Assembly (NCBI RefSeq): GCF_030316845.1
Contig: NZ_JASZYS010000015.1
Span: forward strand, 62,001 to 126,000
DNA length: 64,000 bases
Origin: Variovorax davisae
GTDB taxonomy: Bacteria > Pseudomonadota > Gammaproteobacteria > Burkholderiales > Burkholderiaceae_C
Direction of reading: 5' to 3'
A model generated the notes under the pieces. The model ran no database searches. It was not told the origin of the DNA and was given only the letters and a program-made list of their open reading frames with translations. The position numbers and the translations under genes are program-made. This document shows, piece by piece, positions 25,900-35,353 of this stretch; the first letter of the stretch is position 1, and every line of letters begins with the position of its first letter.

Positions 25900-27525
25900 T
25901 CAGCGGTGGACGATATAGCGCGTCACCACCGGCAGCGTCTCGCCCACGTGGAACGCCAGCCGCCGCTCGCGCAGCGCCATGTCGGCCGCGGTCGCGCGAT
26001 GGAAGCGGCGCAGGTGCTCGGTCCAGGTCTCGTCGACGATCTGCTCCAGGTAGCGCCCCGGCTCGCCGATGTCGTGCAGCAGCTCCCAGGCGATCGCGCC
26101 CTGGCTCAGCCGCGCGCGCCGGGTCTGGTGCATCACCAGGTGGAAGGCGGCGGCGCGGGCCGGGTCGATCAGGTACTCGACGGTGACGACCACCCGGCCG
26201 GCCTCGTCCGGCGCGCTGGCCGGCGGACCGGCAGCCCAGCCGTGCTGCGCCGGGCGGGTGTCGTCGTCCTCGCCCGCGCCGTCGGTCACGTAGCGCAGCG
26301 CCAGCCACATGCACAGCACCCCGGTGGTCGCGGCGACGCCCAGGCTGGCGTAGATCGAGCTGAGCTCGGCCACCTGGCCCCAGAGCGCTGCGCCCAGGGC
26401 GCTGGCGCCCATGATCGCCATCTGGTACATCGACATGCCGCGGGCCCGCACCCAGTCCGGCAGCGCCAGCTGGGCCGACACCGAGAGCGTGTTGGCGACC
26501 GTGATCCAGGCCATGCCGCCGAGGAACATCGCCGGCACCGCCACCCAGGCGTTGGGCGCGACCGCCATCACCGCGGTGGCGCCGGATTGCAGCAGGGTGC
26601 CGCGCATCACCAGCTGGTCGCGCACCAGCGCCTGGCGCAGCCGCGGCAGGAACAGCACGGCCACGATGGCGCCCGAGCCCATGGCGGCCAGCAGCAGCGT
26701 GAAGGTGCCGGCGCCGCCGCCCTGGAGGTTGCGCGCCAGCAGCGGCAGCAGGGCCAGCACGGCGGTCGAGTGCAGGAAGAAGATCGAGATCCGCGTCAGC
26801 ACGGCGCGCATGCGCGGCGACTGCCTCACGAACTGCACGCCGACCCGCATGGCACTGATCAGCCGCTCGCGGCCCAGCGGGTTGGGCGTGTGCTCGCGCC
26901 GCCAGTGCAGCACCACGAAGCCCGAGGCCACGCACAGCACGGCGTTGAGGGCGAACACCCAGACCGTGCCGGCGCTCGCGATCAGCGTGCCGGCGACCAG
27001 CGGGCCGATGATGCGCGAGGCGTTCATCGAGATGCCGTTGAGCCCGAGCGCGGCCGGCAGGTGGCTGCGCGGCACCAGCTCGGGCACGATGGCCGAGAAC
27101 ACCGGCCAGCGCAGCGCCAGCCCGATGCCGTTGGCGAAGGTCAGGGCCAGCAGCAGCGGCGCGCTCATGAGGTCGAAGACCACCGCCGCGCACAGCACCA
27201 CGGCCGAGCCGGCGAGCCAGAACTGGGTGGCGACCAGCCAGCGCCGGCGGTCGAGGATGTCGGCCAGCGCGCCGCTCGGCAGCCCGAGCAGGAACACCGG
27301 CAGGGTCGAGGCCGACTGCACCAGCGCGACCCAGATCGGCGAGCTGGTGAGCGAGGTCATCATCCAGGCCGCCGCGACGTCGTTCATCCACATGCTGACG
27401 TTGGCGATCAGCCAGGTGCTCCACAGCATGCGGAAGACGGGGATCCGCAGCGGCTCCAGCGGGCCGACCCGCGAAGCCTGGAGAGGCGGCGTGACGGGAG
27501 TTTCCTGGGGCGAGATCGGCGGCAT
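25900..27525 (-). CDS. MFS transporter with C-terminal soluble domain (MFS_3/EntS-like)
   Basis: A 541-residue protein. The first 400 or so residues carry about 11-12 transmembrane helices and start RIPVFRMLWSTWLIANVSMWMNDVAAAWMM, the pattern of MFS_3 (enterobactin-exporter-like) efflux proteins. LLGLPSGALADILDRRRWL near residue 85 is the MFS motif A equivalent. The last 100 residues form a soluble ferredoxin-like domain (VVVTVEYLIDPARAAAFHLVMHQT ... LPVVTRYIVHR) found in a subset of these transporters. The substrate is unknown. It begins 6 bases downstream of the Lrp gene on the same strand. Confidence 0.83.
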   Translation of the reverse strand: MPPISPQETPVTPPLQASRVGPLEPLRIPVFRMLWSTWLIANVSMWMNDVAAAWMMTSLTSSPIWVALVQSASTLPVFLLGLPSGALADILDRRRWLVATQFWLAGSAVVLCAAVVFDLMSAPLLLALTFANGIGLALRWPVFSAIVPELVPRSHLPAALGLNGISMNASRIIGPLVAGTLIASAGTVWVFALNAVLCVASGFVVLHWRREHTPNPLGRERLISAMRVGVQFVRQSPRMRAVLTRISIFFLHSTAVLALLPLLARNLQGGGAGTFTLLLAAMGSGAIVAVLFLPRLRQALVRDQLVMRGTLLQSGATAVMAVAPNAWVAVPAMFLGGMAWITVANTLSVSAQLALPDWVRARGMSMYQMAIMGASALGAALWGQVAELSSIYASLGVAATTGVLCMWLALRYVTDGAGEDDDTRPAQHGWAAGPPASAPDEAGRVVVTVEYLIDPARAAAFHLVMHQTRRARLSQGAIAWELLHDIGEPGRYLEQIVDETWTEHLRRFHRATAADMALRERRLAFHVGETLPVVTRYIVHR

Positions 27526-27531
27526 CGCGGC

Positions 27532-28050
27532 CTATTGTCTTCGGCCCGGCCGCGCCGGCGAGTCGGTCGGGCGCCCGGGCGCCAGGTGTTCGAGCGGCAG
27601 GGCCCGGCTGGCCTTGACCTCGCCGAGCGAGAAGCTGGTGTGCAGGTCCTTCACGTTGGGCAGGCTCATCAGGTGCTGCAGGGCGAAGCGCGAGAAGCTG
27701 TCGAGGTCCTGCGACACCACCTGCAGCTCGAAGGTGCCGGTGCCGCTGATGTAGTGGCAGCTGGTCACTTCCGGCAGCCGGCGGATGGCGTCCTCGAGTT
27801 TGCGCGTGGCCTCGACCGTGACCCGCTCGGTGTCGACGCGCACGAAAGCGAGCACGCCGAGCCCGATCTTGTGGCGGTCGATCTCGGCGTGGTAGCCGCG
27901 GATGAAGCCGGCCTCCTCGAGGGCGCGCACGCGCCGCCAGCAGGGCGCGGCCGACAGGCCCACCCGCTGCGACAGCTCGGCATTCGTCAGCCGGCCGTCG
28001 GCCTGCAGTTCTTGCAGGATCGCGAGGTCAAACTTGTCGATGCTTTCCAT
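27532..28050 (-). CDS. Lrp/AsnC-family transcriptional regulator
   Basis: A 172-residue regulator. The N-terminal helix-turn-helix spans about residues 5-60 (DLAILQELQADGRLTNAELSQRVGLSAAPCWRRVRALEEAGFI) and an AsnC-type ligand-binding RAM domain spans about 70-150 (VTSCHYISGTGTFELQVVSQDL). ATG 28050 is used because the additional upstream codons to 28137 are not family-like. It is divergent from the indolepyruvate oxidoreductase gene and probably regulates it in response to an amino acid, as Lrp-type proteins commonly do with adjacent catabolic genes. A proline-arginine-rich tail of 25 residues is unusual. Confidence 0.88.
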   Translation of the reverse strand: MESIDKFDLAILQELQADGRLTNAELSQRVGLSAAPCWRRVRALEEAGFIRGYHAEIDRHKIGLGVLAFVRVDTERVTVEATRKLEDAIRRLPEVTSCHYISGTGTFELQVVSQDLDSFSRFALQHLMSLPNVKDLHTSFSLGEVKASRALPLEHLAPGRPTDSPARPGRRQ

Positions 28051-28221
28051 TACGCGCCATTTTAAGCAAGAGTCTTTCAAGAAGGGGCCTCGAATGGGTA
28101 CAGAACGCAAACACCTGTCGAGACAGCAGGCATACACTTTGCGTCATGATGGCCGAGGGGGAGCCGACCCGGCTGCCCTGCAAGCCACGCCCACAAGGCC
28201 CAGCCACTGGAGACAGACACG
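28051..28221. promoter_or_regulatory. Divergent control region between lrp-like gene and oxidoreductase
   Basis: This 171-base gap is visibly less GC-rich than its flanks. It contains a CATACACT -10-like box at 28131-28138 facing the oxidoreductase, but no convincing -35. It is the expected location of Lrp-type binding, with no clear palindrome. Confidence 0.3.
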
Positions 28222-31200
28222 ATGAACGCCCCGCTTCCCGAGCACATCCGCCGCGCCCTCGAAACGGTCACGCTCGACGACAAGTACAGCCTCGACTACG
28301 GCCGCGCCTTCATGAGCGGCGTCCAGGCGCTGGTCAAGCTGCCGATGCTGCAGCGCCTGCGCGACCAGCAGCAGGGCAAGAACACGGCCGGCTTCATCAG
28401 CGGCTACCGCGGCTCGCCGCTGGGCGGCTATGACCAGGCGCTGTGGAAGGCCAGCAAGTTCCTGAAAGAGCAGAACATCGTCTTCCAGCCGGGCGTCAAC
28501 GAGGAACTGGCCGCCACCGCGCTATGGGGCACCCAGCAGCTGGGCTTCTCGCCGGCCGGCACCAACAAGTTCGACGGCGTCTTCGGCATCTGGTACGGCA
28601 AGGGCCCGGGCGTGGACCGTTGCTCGGACGTCTTCAAGCACGCCAACATGGCCGGCACGACCGAGTTCGGCGGCGTCATCGCGGTGGCCGGCGACGACCA
28701 CATCTCCAAGAGCTCGACCGCCGCGCACCAGAGCGACCACATCTTCAAGGCCTGCGGCACGCCGGTGTTCTTCCCGGCCAACGTGCAGGACATCCTCGAC
28801 CTCGGCATCCACGCCTTCGCGATGAGCCGCTTCGCCGGCATCTGGTCGGGCATGAAGACGATCCAGGAGATCGTCGAATCCAGCGCCACCGCGATGATCG
28901 ATCCCGAGCGGGTCGAGATCGTGATCCCGACCGACTTCCAGATGCCGCCCGGCGGCCTGCACATCCGCTGGCCCGACCATGCGCTGGAGCAGGAAGCGCG
29001 GCTCATGCACTACAAGTGGTACGCCGCGCTGGCCTACATCCGCGCCAACCGGCTCAACCACAACGTGATCGAAGGCCCGAACGACCGCTTCGGCATCATG
29101 GCCAGCGGCAAGGCCTTCAACGACACGCGCCAGGCCCTGATCGACCTCGGCCTCGACGACGCCGCCTGCCGCCAGCTCGGCATCCGGCTGCACAAGGTGG
29201 GGGTGGTGTGGCCGCTCGAAGCGCAGCTCACGCGCGAATTCGCCACCGGCCTGCAGGAGATCCTGGTGGTCGAGGAGAAGCGCCAGGTCATCGAATACCA
29301 GCTCAAGGAAGAGCTCTACAACTGGCGCCCCGACGTCCGGCCGAACGTGGTCGGCAAGTTCGACGAGGGCGAGGTGCACGAGGCCGAGGGCTATTCGGGC
29401 GGCGAATGGTCGATGCCGAACCCGACCGCGCACACGCTGCTGCGGGCCAATGCCGATCTCAACCCCGCGATGATCGCCAAGGCGATCGCCCAGCGCCTCA
29501 AGAAGACCGGCCTGCTGGCCGCCGCCGGCGCCGACATGGCCGCGCGCATCGACGCCCAGCTGGCGATCCTCGAGGCCAAGGAGCGCGCGATGGCCGCGCC
29601 CAAGTCGCTCGGCGCCGCCGACGCCACGCGCCAGCCCTGGTTCTGCTCGGGCTGCCCGCACAACACCAGCACCGTAGTGCCCGAAGGCTCGCGCGCGATG
29701 GGCGGCATCGGCTGCCACTTCATGGCGACCTGGATGGACCGCTCGACCATCGGCTTCACGCAGATGGGCGGCGAGGGCGTGCCATGGGTCGGCCAGCAGC
29801 CCTTCACGACCGACCAGCACATCTTCGCCAACCTGGGCGACGGCACTTACTTCCACAGCGGCCTGCTGGCGATCCGCCAGAGCATCGCGGCCGGCGTCAA
29901 CATCACCTACAAGATCCTCTACAACGACGCGGTCGCCATGACCGGCGGCCAGCAGGTCGGCGAGCGGCCCGAGGGCCATTCGGTGCTGCAGATCGCCGAG
30001 AGCCTGCACGCCGAAGGCGCGGTCAAGGTGGTGGTGGTCACCGACGAGCCCGAGAAGTACGAAGGCGTCAACGTGCCGGGCGAGAACGTCAAGGTGCGCC
30101 ACCGCGACGAGCTCGACGAGATCCAGCGCGAGTTCCGCGAAATCAAGGGCACCACGGCCATCATCTACGACCAGACCTGCGCCACCGAGAAGCGGCGCCG
30201 CCGCAAGCGGGGCACGGCGGTCGATCCGGCCGTGCGGGTGGTTATCAACGAGCTGGTCTGCGAAGGCTGCGGCGACTGCAGCGTCAAGAGCAACTGCCTG
30301 TCGGTGGAGCCGCTGGAGACCGAGTTCGGCCGCAAGCGCACCATCAACCAGAGCACCTGCAACAAGGACATGAGCTGCCTGAAGGGCTTCTGCCCCAGCT
30401 TCGTGACGGTCGAGGGCGGGCAGCTCAAGAAGAAATCGAAGAGCAAGGGCGCTTCGCCGGCGGAGCTGGGTGCGCTGCCCGACCCCGAGCTGCCGGTGCT
30501 GGGCGAGGGCCAGGTCTGGGGCGTGGTGGTGGCCGGCGTCGGCGGCACCGGCGTCATCACCATCGGCCAGCTGCTCGGCATGGCGACCCACATCGAAGGC
30601 AAGGGCATCGTCACCCAGGACGCGGCCGGCCTGGCGCAGAAGGGCGGCGCCACCTGGAGCCACGTGCTGATCGGCCACACCCAGGACGCGATCCGCACCA
30701 CCCGCGTCGGCACCGCCGCGGCCGACCTGGTGCTGGCGGCCGACCCGCTGGTGGCGGTCAATGCCGAAACCACGGCGCGCATGCGCGAGGGCCGCACGCG
30801 GGTCGCGCTCAACAGCCACAGCACGCCGACCGCCGCCTTCGTGCGCAACACCGACTGGGTCAACCCGCAGCAGGATTGCGCCAACGAGATCGCACGGGTG
30901 GTCGGTGCCGATGCGGTCGGCGCCTTCGACGCCGATGCGGCCGCCACCGCGCTGATGGGCGACAGCCTGTATGCCAACCCGATGCTGCTGGGCTTCGCCT
31001 GGCAGAAGGGCTGGATTCCGCTCGACCACGCGTCGCTGATGCGGGCGATCGAGCTCAACGCCGTGGCGGTCGACAACAACAAGATGGCCTTCGAGTGGGG
31101 CCGCCAGGCGGCCCAGCGCCCGGCGGAGCTGCAAAAGCGGGTGCAGCCGGGGCAGGTCATCGAGTTCAAGCGGCGCGAGACCGTCGAGGCCCTGGTGGCC

Positions 31201-31827
31201 CGCCGGGCCGAGTTCCTGACCGGCTACCAGAACGCCGCCTACGCCGACCAGTACAAGGCCTTCGTCGCCCGGGTGCAGCAGGCCGAATCGGCGCTCGGCA
31301 AGAGCAGCCTGACCGAGGCGGTGGCCCGCTACCTGTTCAAGCTGATGGCCTACAAGGACGAATACGAGGTGGCGCGGCTGCACACCGACCGCAGCTTCCT
31401 CGACCGGGTCGAGGGCATGTTCGAGGGCGATTTCAAGCTCAACTACCACCTGGCGCCGCCGATCATCGCGAAGAAGAACGCCAAGGGCGAGTTGCAGAAG
31501 CAGAAGTTCGGCCCGGCCATGCTGACCGGCTTCAGGCTGCTGGCGAAGCTCAAGGGCCTGCGCGGGACCGCGCTCGACATCTTCGGGCGCACCGAGGAGC
31601 GCAAGACCGAGCGCGCGCTGATCGGCGAATACCGCACCAGCATCGAGGAGGTGATCGCCGGCCTGAGCGCCGCGAACCACGCCACGGCGCTGGAAATCGC
31701 CGGACTGCCCGAGCAGATCCGCGGCTACGGCCACGTCAAGGAGCGCAACCTGGCCGCGGCCCGGGTGCGGTGGGCCGAGCTGATGGCCAGGTGGCGCCAC
31801 CCCGAGGCCGCCCGCGCCGCCGCCTGA
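28222..31827 (+). CDS. Indolepyruvate ferredoxin oxidoreductase, fused alpha-beta subunits
   Basis: A 1201-residue fused 2-oxoacid:ferredoxin oxidoreductase that oxidatively decarboxylates arylpyruvates to aryl-acetyl-CoA. The N-terminal pyrimidine-binding thiamine domain (about residues 25-260) contains GFISGYRGSPLGGYD and VNEELAATA. A thiamine-PP domain (about 470-640) has GCPHNTSTVVPEGSRAMGGIGCH and NLGDGTYFHSG. A 4Fe-4S-type segment (CEGCGDCSVKSNC, about 678-690, and a second Cys set near 715-727) is followed by the gamma domain (VVAGVGGTGVITIGQLLG, about 770). In proteobacteria such fusions serve aerobic Phe/Tyr/Trp catabolism. It is divergent from the Lrp regulator; 28051-28221 holds the shared control region. 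Confidence 0.93.
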   Translation: MNAPLPEHIRRALETVTLDDKYSLDYGRAFMSGVQALVKLPMLQRLRDQQQGKNTAGFISGYRGSPLGGYDQALWKASKFLKEQNIVFQPGVNEELAATALWGTQQLGFSPAGTNKFDGVFGIWYGKGPGVDRCSDVFKHANMAGTTEFGGVIAVAGDDHISKSSTAAHQSDHIFKACGTPVFFPANVQDILDLGIHAFAMSRFAGIWSGMKTIQEIVESSATAMIDPERVEIVIPTDFQMPPGGLHIRWPDHALEQEARLMHYKWYAALAYIRANRLNHNVIEGPNDRFGIMASGKAFNDTRQALIDLGLDDAACRQLGIRLHKVGVVWPLEAQLTREFATGLQEILVVEEKRQVIEYQLKEELYNWRPDVRPNVVGKFDEGEVHEAEGYSGGEWSMPNPTAHTLLRANADLNPAMIAKAIAQRLKKTGLLAAAGADMAARIDAQLAILEAKERAMAAPKSLGAADATRQPWFCSGCPHNTSTVVPEGSRAMGGIGCHFMATWMDRSTIGFTQMGGEGVPWVGQQPFTTDQHIFANLGDGTYFHSGLLAIRQSIAAGVNITYKILYNDAVAMTGGQQVGERPEGHSVLQIAESLHAEGAVKVVVVTDEPEKYEGVNVPGENVKVRHRDELDEIQREFREIKGTTAIIYDQTCATEKRRRRKRGTAVDPAVRVVINELVCEGCGDCSVKSNCLSVEPLETEFGRKRTINQSTCNKDMSCLKGFCPSFVTVEGGQLKKKSKSKGASPAELGALPDPELPVLGEGQVWGVVVAGVGGTGVITIGQLLGMATHIEGKGIVTQDAAGLAQKGGATWSHVLIGHTQDAIRTTRVGTAAADLVLAADPLVAVNAETTARMREGRTRVALNSHSTPTAAFVRNTDWVNPQQDCANEIARVVGADAVGAFDADAAATALMGDSLYANPMLLGFAWQKGWIPLDHASLMRAIELNAVAVDNNKMAFEWGRQAAQRPAELQKRVQPGQVIEFKRRETVEALVARRAEFLTGYQNAAYADQYKAFVARVQQAESALGKSSLTEAVARYLFKLMAYKDEYEVARLHTDRSFLDRVEGMFEGDFKLNYHLAPPIIAKKNAKGELQKQKFGPAMLTGFRLLAKLKGLRGTALDIFGRTEERKTERALIGEYRTSIEEVIAGLSAANHATALEIAGLPEQIRGYGHVKERNLAAARVRWAELMARWRHPEAARAAA

Positions 31828-32027
31828 ATCGCCGGCGCCCGGGGCCGCAAAGCCCCGAAAACCCCAAGCACGGCCCCGGAATAGGGTCGTCTGCCCTCTA
31901 TACAATGCCCGGTGCTGTGCGCGGCCAGGTGCCGCGCTGCGTGGCCGCTGGGTGCGGCCGCGGATGCACCGGTCCCTTTCCATCCGGGGGCCGGCGCTCC
32001 TCTTCTTTCCCTCTGTTGGAGACTCCC

Positions 32028-32357
32028 TTGTTCATTTCTTCTGCTTTCGCCCAGGCCGCGCCCGCCGCCGGTGGTGGCGACATGATGTCCTCGCTCGGCA
32101 GCATGCTGCCGCTGGTGCTGATGTTCGTGGTCCTGTACTTCGTCATGATCCGCCCGCAAATGAAGCGCCAGAAAGAAGCGCGCGCCATGATCGAAGCCCT
32201 GGCCAAGGGCGACGAGGTCGCCACCTCGGGCGGCATGCTCGGCAAGATCACCCAGCTCGGCGAGCAATACCTGACGGTCGAGATCGCCAAGGGCGTCGAA
32301 GTGCAGATCCAGCGCAGCGCCGTGATCCAAGTGCTACCCAAGGGCGCGATCAAGTAA
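32028..32357 (+). CDS. yajC: Sec translocase accessory subunit YajC
   Basis: A 109-residue membrane protein with one transmembrane helix at about residues 22-45 (LGSMLPLVLMFVVLYFVMIRPQMKRQKE, a family signature in the RPQxKRxK block) and a soluble C-terminal barrel (GDEVATSGGMLGKI). The start is TTG 32028, with GGAG eight bases upstream; no ATG fits until the helix. YajC joins SecDF in the holo-translocon. The upstream 200 bases hold a TACAAT -10-like box at 31901-31906 but no good -35. The usual upstream neighbours queA and tgt are not here. Confidence 0.93.
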   Translation: MFISSAFAQAAPAAGGGDMMSSLGSMLPLVLMFVVLYFVMIRPQMKRQKEARAMIEALAKGDEVATSGGMLGKITQLGEQYLTVEIAKGVEVQIQRSAVIQVLPKGAIK

Positions 32358-32409
32358 GTAGTGCCACAACACGGGTGCCGGACGCCGCGCGCCCCTGAAG
32401 GTTGAATCG

Positions 32410-34287
32410 ATGAACCGATACCCGGTCTGGAAGTACGCGATCATCGTGGTCGTGCTGCTGGTGGGGCTTGTGTACGCCCTGCCCAATTTCTTCGGCGAGG
32501 CGCCTGCGGTGCAGGTGTCGTCGGCCAAGTCGACCGTCAAGGTCGACGCCGGCACCCAGGCCCGGGTGGCCGAGGCGCTGAAGGTCGCCGGGCTGGTGCC
32601 CGACCTGCTGACCCTCGACGCCACCTCGGTGCGGGCCCGCTTCGCTTCCACCGACGACCAGTTGAAGGCGCGCGACGCCCTGCAGCACGCCCTGGTGCCG
32701 GACCCGAGCGACCCGCCCTACACGGTGGCGCTGAACCTGGTGTCGCGTTCGCCGAGCTGGCTCACCGCCCTGCACGCCTTCCCGATGTACCTGGGGCTCG
32801 ACCTGCGCGGCGGCGTCGACTTCCTGCTGCAGGTCGACATGAAGGGTGCCATCGACAAGCGCGCCGAGTCCTTCGCCAGCGACCTGCGCACCGGCCTGCG
32901 CGACAAGAGCGTGCGCGGCAGCGCGGTCAGCCGCAACGGCCAGACCATCGAGATGCGCTTCCGCGATGCCGCCGGCCTGGACGCCGCCAAGCGGCTGCTG
33001 CAAGACCAGTTCCCCGACCTCACGGCGGTCGAAAGCCAGGAAGGCACCGACTTCAAGCTGGTCGCCTCGATCAAGCCCGAGGCCGTGCGCCGGCTCCAGG
33101 ACGCGGCCCTGAAGCAGAACATCACGACCCTGCACAACCGGATCAACGAACTCGGCGTGGCCGAGCCCGTGATCCAGCAGCAGGGCCTGGACCGGATCGT
33201 GGTCCAGCTGCCCGGCGTCCAGGACACGGCCAAGGCCAAGGACATCCTGGGCCGCACCGCCACCCTCGAGATGCGCTTGGTCGACGAGAGCGCCGAGGGC
33301 CGCGCCGCCGAGATGGGCACCGGCCCGGTGCCCTTCGGCTCGGAGAAGTTCCTCGACCGCCAGGGCCGCCCGGTGATCGTCAAGAAGCAGGTGCTGGTCA
33401 CCGGCGAGAACCTCACCGACGCCCAGCCCGGCTTCGACTCCCAGACCCAGCAGCCCAAGGTCGACCTGACCATGGACGCCAAGGGCGGGCGCATCATGCG
33501 CGACGTCAGCCGCGAGAACTTCAGGAAGCGCATGGCGATGCTGATCTTCGAGAAGGGCAAGGGCGAAGTGCTGACCGCGCCGTCGATCAACGGCGAGCTC
33601 GGCAACCGCTTCCAGATCTCCGGCTCGATGAGCGTGGTCGAGGCCAACGACCTGGCGCTGCTGCTGCGCGCCGGCTCGCTGGCGGCGCCGATGGAGATCA
33701 TCCAGGAACGCACCATCGGCCCGAGCCTCGGTGCCGACAACATCAAGAAGGGCTTCGACAGCGTGATGTACGGCTTCGCCGCGATCATGGTGTTCATGTG
33801 CCTGTACTACGCGCTGTTCGGCGTCTTCTCGTCGATCGCGCTGGCGGTCAACCTGCTGCTGCTGGTGGCGATCCTCTCGATGCTGCAGGCCACGCTCACC
33901 TTGCCCGGCATCGCCGCCATGGCGCTGGCCATCGGCGTGGCGATCGACTCCAACGTGCTGATCAACGAGCGCATCCGCGAGGAACTGCGCGGGGGCGCCT
34001 CGCCGCAGGCGGCCATCCACGCCGGCTACGAGCGCGCCTGGGGCACCATCCTCGACTCCAACGTCACCACGCTGATCGCGGGTGTGGCGCTGCTGGCCTT
34101 CGGCTCCGGCCCGATCCGCGGCTTCGCGGTGGTGCACTGCATCGGCATCGTGACCTCGATGTTCTCGGCCGTGTTCTTCTCGCGCGGGCTGGTGAACTTC
34201 TGGTACGGCAGCAAGAAGAAGCTCAAGACGGTGTCCATCGGCACCGTCTGGAAGCCCGACACCACCGCCGTGGCCGACGCGAAATAA
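32410..34287 (+). CDS. secD: Protein translocase subunit SecD
   Basis: A 625-residue inner-membrane subunit that, with SecF, uses proton motive force to pull secreted proteins through SecYEG. The first helix is at about residues 7-26; the D1 motif LGLDLRGGVDFLLQVD lies near 131-146; a large periplasmic domain follows. A five-helix C-terminal bundle begins near residue 455 and includes MALAIGVAIDSNVLINERIREEL, the proton-relay block. Length matches the family (E. coli 615). It is 52 bases after yajC and 12 bases before secF. Confidence 0.97.
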   Translation: MNRYPVWKYAIIVVVLLVGLVYALPNFFGEAPAVQVSSAKSTVKVDAGTQARVAEALKVAGLVPDLLTLDATSVRARFASTDDQLKARDALQHALVPDPSDPPYTVALNLVSRSPSWLTALHAFPMYLGLDLRGGVDFLLQVDMKGAIDKRAESFASDLRTGLRDKSVRGSAVSRNGQTIEMRFRDAAGLDAAKRLLQDQFPDLTAVESQEGTDFKLVASIKPEAVRRLQDAALKQNITTLHNRINELGVAEPVIQQQGLDRIVVQLPGVQDTAKAKDILGRTATLEMRLVDESAEGRAAEMGTGPVPFGSEKFLDRQGRPVIVKKQVLVTGENLTDAQPGFDSQTQQPKVDLTMDAKGGRIMRDVSRENFRKRMAMLIFEKGKGEVLTAPSINGELGNRFQISGSMSVVEANDLALLLRAGSLAAPMEIIQERTIGPSLGADNIKKGFDSVMYGFAAIMVFMCLYYALFGVFSSIALAVNLLLLVAILSMLQATLTLPGIAAMALAIGVAIDSNVLINERIREELRGGASPQAAIHAGYERAWGTILDSNVTTLIAGVALLAFGSGPIRGFAVVHCIGIVTSMFSAVFFSRGLVNFWYGSKKKLKTVSIGTVWKPDTTAVADAK

Positions 34288-34299
34288 GGGACACGACAA

Positions 34300-35253
34300 A
34301 TGGAATTCTTCCGGATCCACAGGACCATCCCGTTCATGCGCCACGCGCTGGTGCTGAACGCGGTGTCGTTCGTCACCTTCGCCCTGGCGGTCTTCTTCCT
34401 GTTCCATCGCGGGCTCCACCTGTCGGTCGAGTTCACCGGCGGCACGGTGATGGAGGTGGCCTCCCAGCAGTCGGTCGACGTCGGCCGGGTGCGCGAGACC
34501 ATCGCCAAGCTGGGCTACGCGGACGTGCAGGTGCAGAACTTCGGCACCTCGCGCGACGTCCAGATCCGCCTGCCGGTGCAGAAGGGCCAGACCTCGGCCC
34601 AGCAGAGCGAGCAGGTGATGGCGGCGCTGAAGGCGGTCGATCCGACCGCCACCCTGCGCGGCAACGAGTTCGTCGGCCCGCAGGTCGGCGAGGAGCTGAC
34701 CACCAACGGCCTCAAGGCCCTCGGCATGGTGGTGGTCGGCATCATGATCTACCTGGCCTTCCGCTTCGAATGGAAGTTCGCCCTGGCCACCGTGCTGGCC
34801 AACCTGCACGACGTGGTCATCATCCTGGGCTTCTTCGCCTTCTTCCAGTGGGAGTTCTCGCTGGCGGTGCTGGCGGCGGTGCTGGCGGTGCTGGGCTACT
34901 CGGTCAATGAGTCGGTAGTGATCTTCGACCGCGTGCGCGAGAACTTCCGGCGCTTCCGCAAGCTGAGCACCCCCGAGGTGATCGACAGCGCCATCACCTC
35001 GACCATCAGCCGGACCATCATCACCCACGGCTCGACCCAGCTGGTGGTGCTGTCGATGTTCTTCTTCGGCGGCCCGACCCTGCACTACTTCGCGCTGGCC
35101 CTGACCATCGGCATCTGCTTCGGCATCTATTCGTCGGCCTTCGTGGCGGCATCGATCGCGATGTGGCTGGGCGTCAAGCGCGAGGACCTGGTCAAGGCGC
35201 CGGCCAAGCGGGAGGGCGATCCGGACGACCCGAACGCCGGGGCCACCGTCTGA
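34300..35253 (+). CDS. secF: Protein translocase subunit SecF
   Basis: A 317-residue partner of SecD with six helices. LHLSVEFTGGTVMEV (about residues 40-54) is the SecF D1 motif, and AVLAVLGYSVNESVVIFDRVRENFR (about 193-217) holds the conserved charged proton-relay residues. A 20-residue hydrophilic C-terminal tail follows the last helix. Spacing and order yajC-secD-secF are canonical. Confidence 0.97.
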   Translation: MEFFRIHRTIPFMRHALVLNAVSFVTFALAVFFLFHRGLHLSVEFTGGTVMEVASQQSVDVGRVRETIAKLGYADVQVQNFGTSRDVQIRLPVQKGQTSAQQSEQVMAALKAVDPTATLRGNEFVGPQVGEELTTNGLKALGMVVVGIMIYLAFRFEWKFALATVLANLHDVVIILGFFAFFQWEFSLAVLAAVLAVLGYSVNESVVIFDRVRENFRRFRKLSTPEVIDSAITSTISRTIITHGSTQLVVLSMFFFGGPTLHYFALALTIGICFGIYSSAFVAASIAMWLGVKREDLVKAPAKREGDPDDPNAGATV

Positions 35254-35353
35254 TCTTGGGGTTGCCGAGCATGGTGAGCCCTTGTGCGGTTACGCTTCCC
35301 GATGCAAGCTCGTGCTTGTCGTCGAATCGAATCCATTGCCGTCCTGACCATCC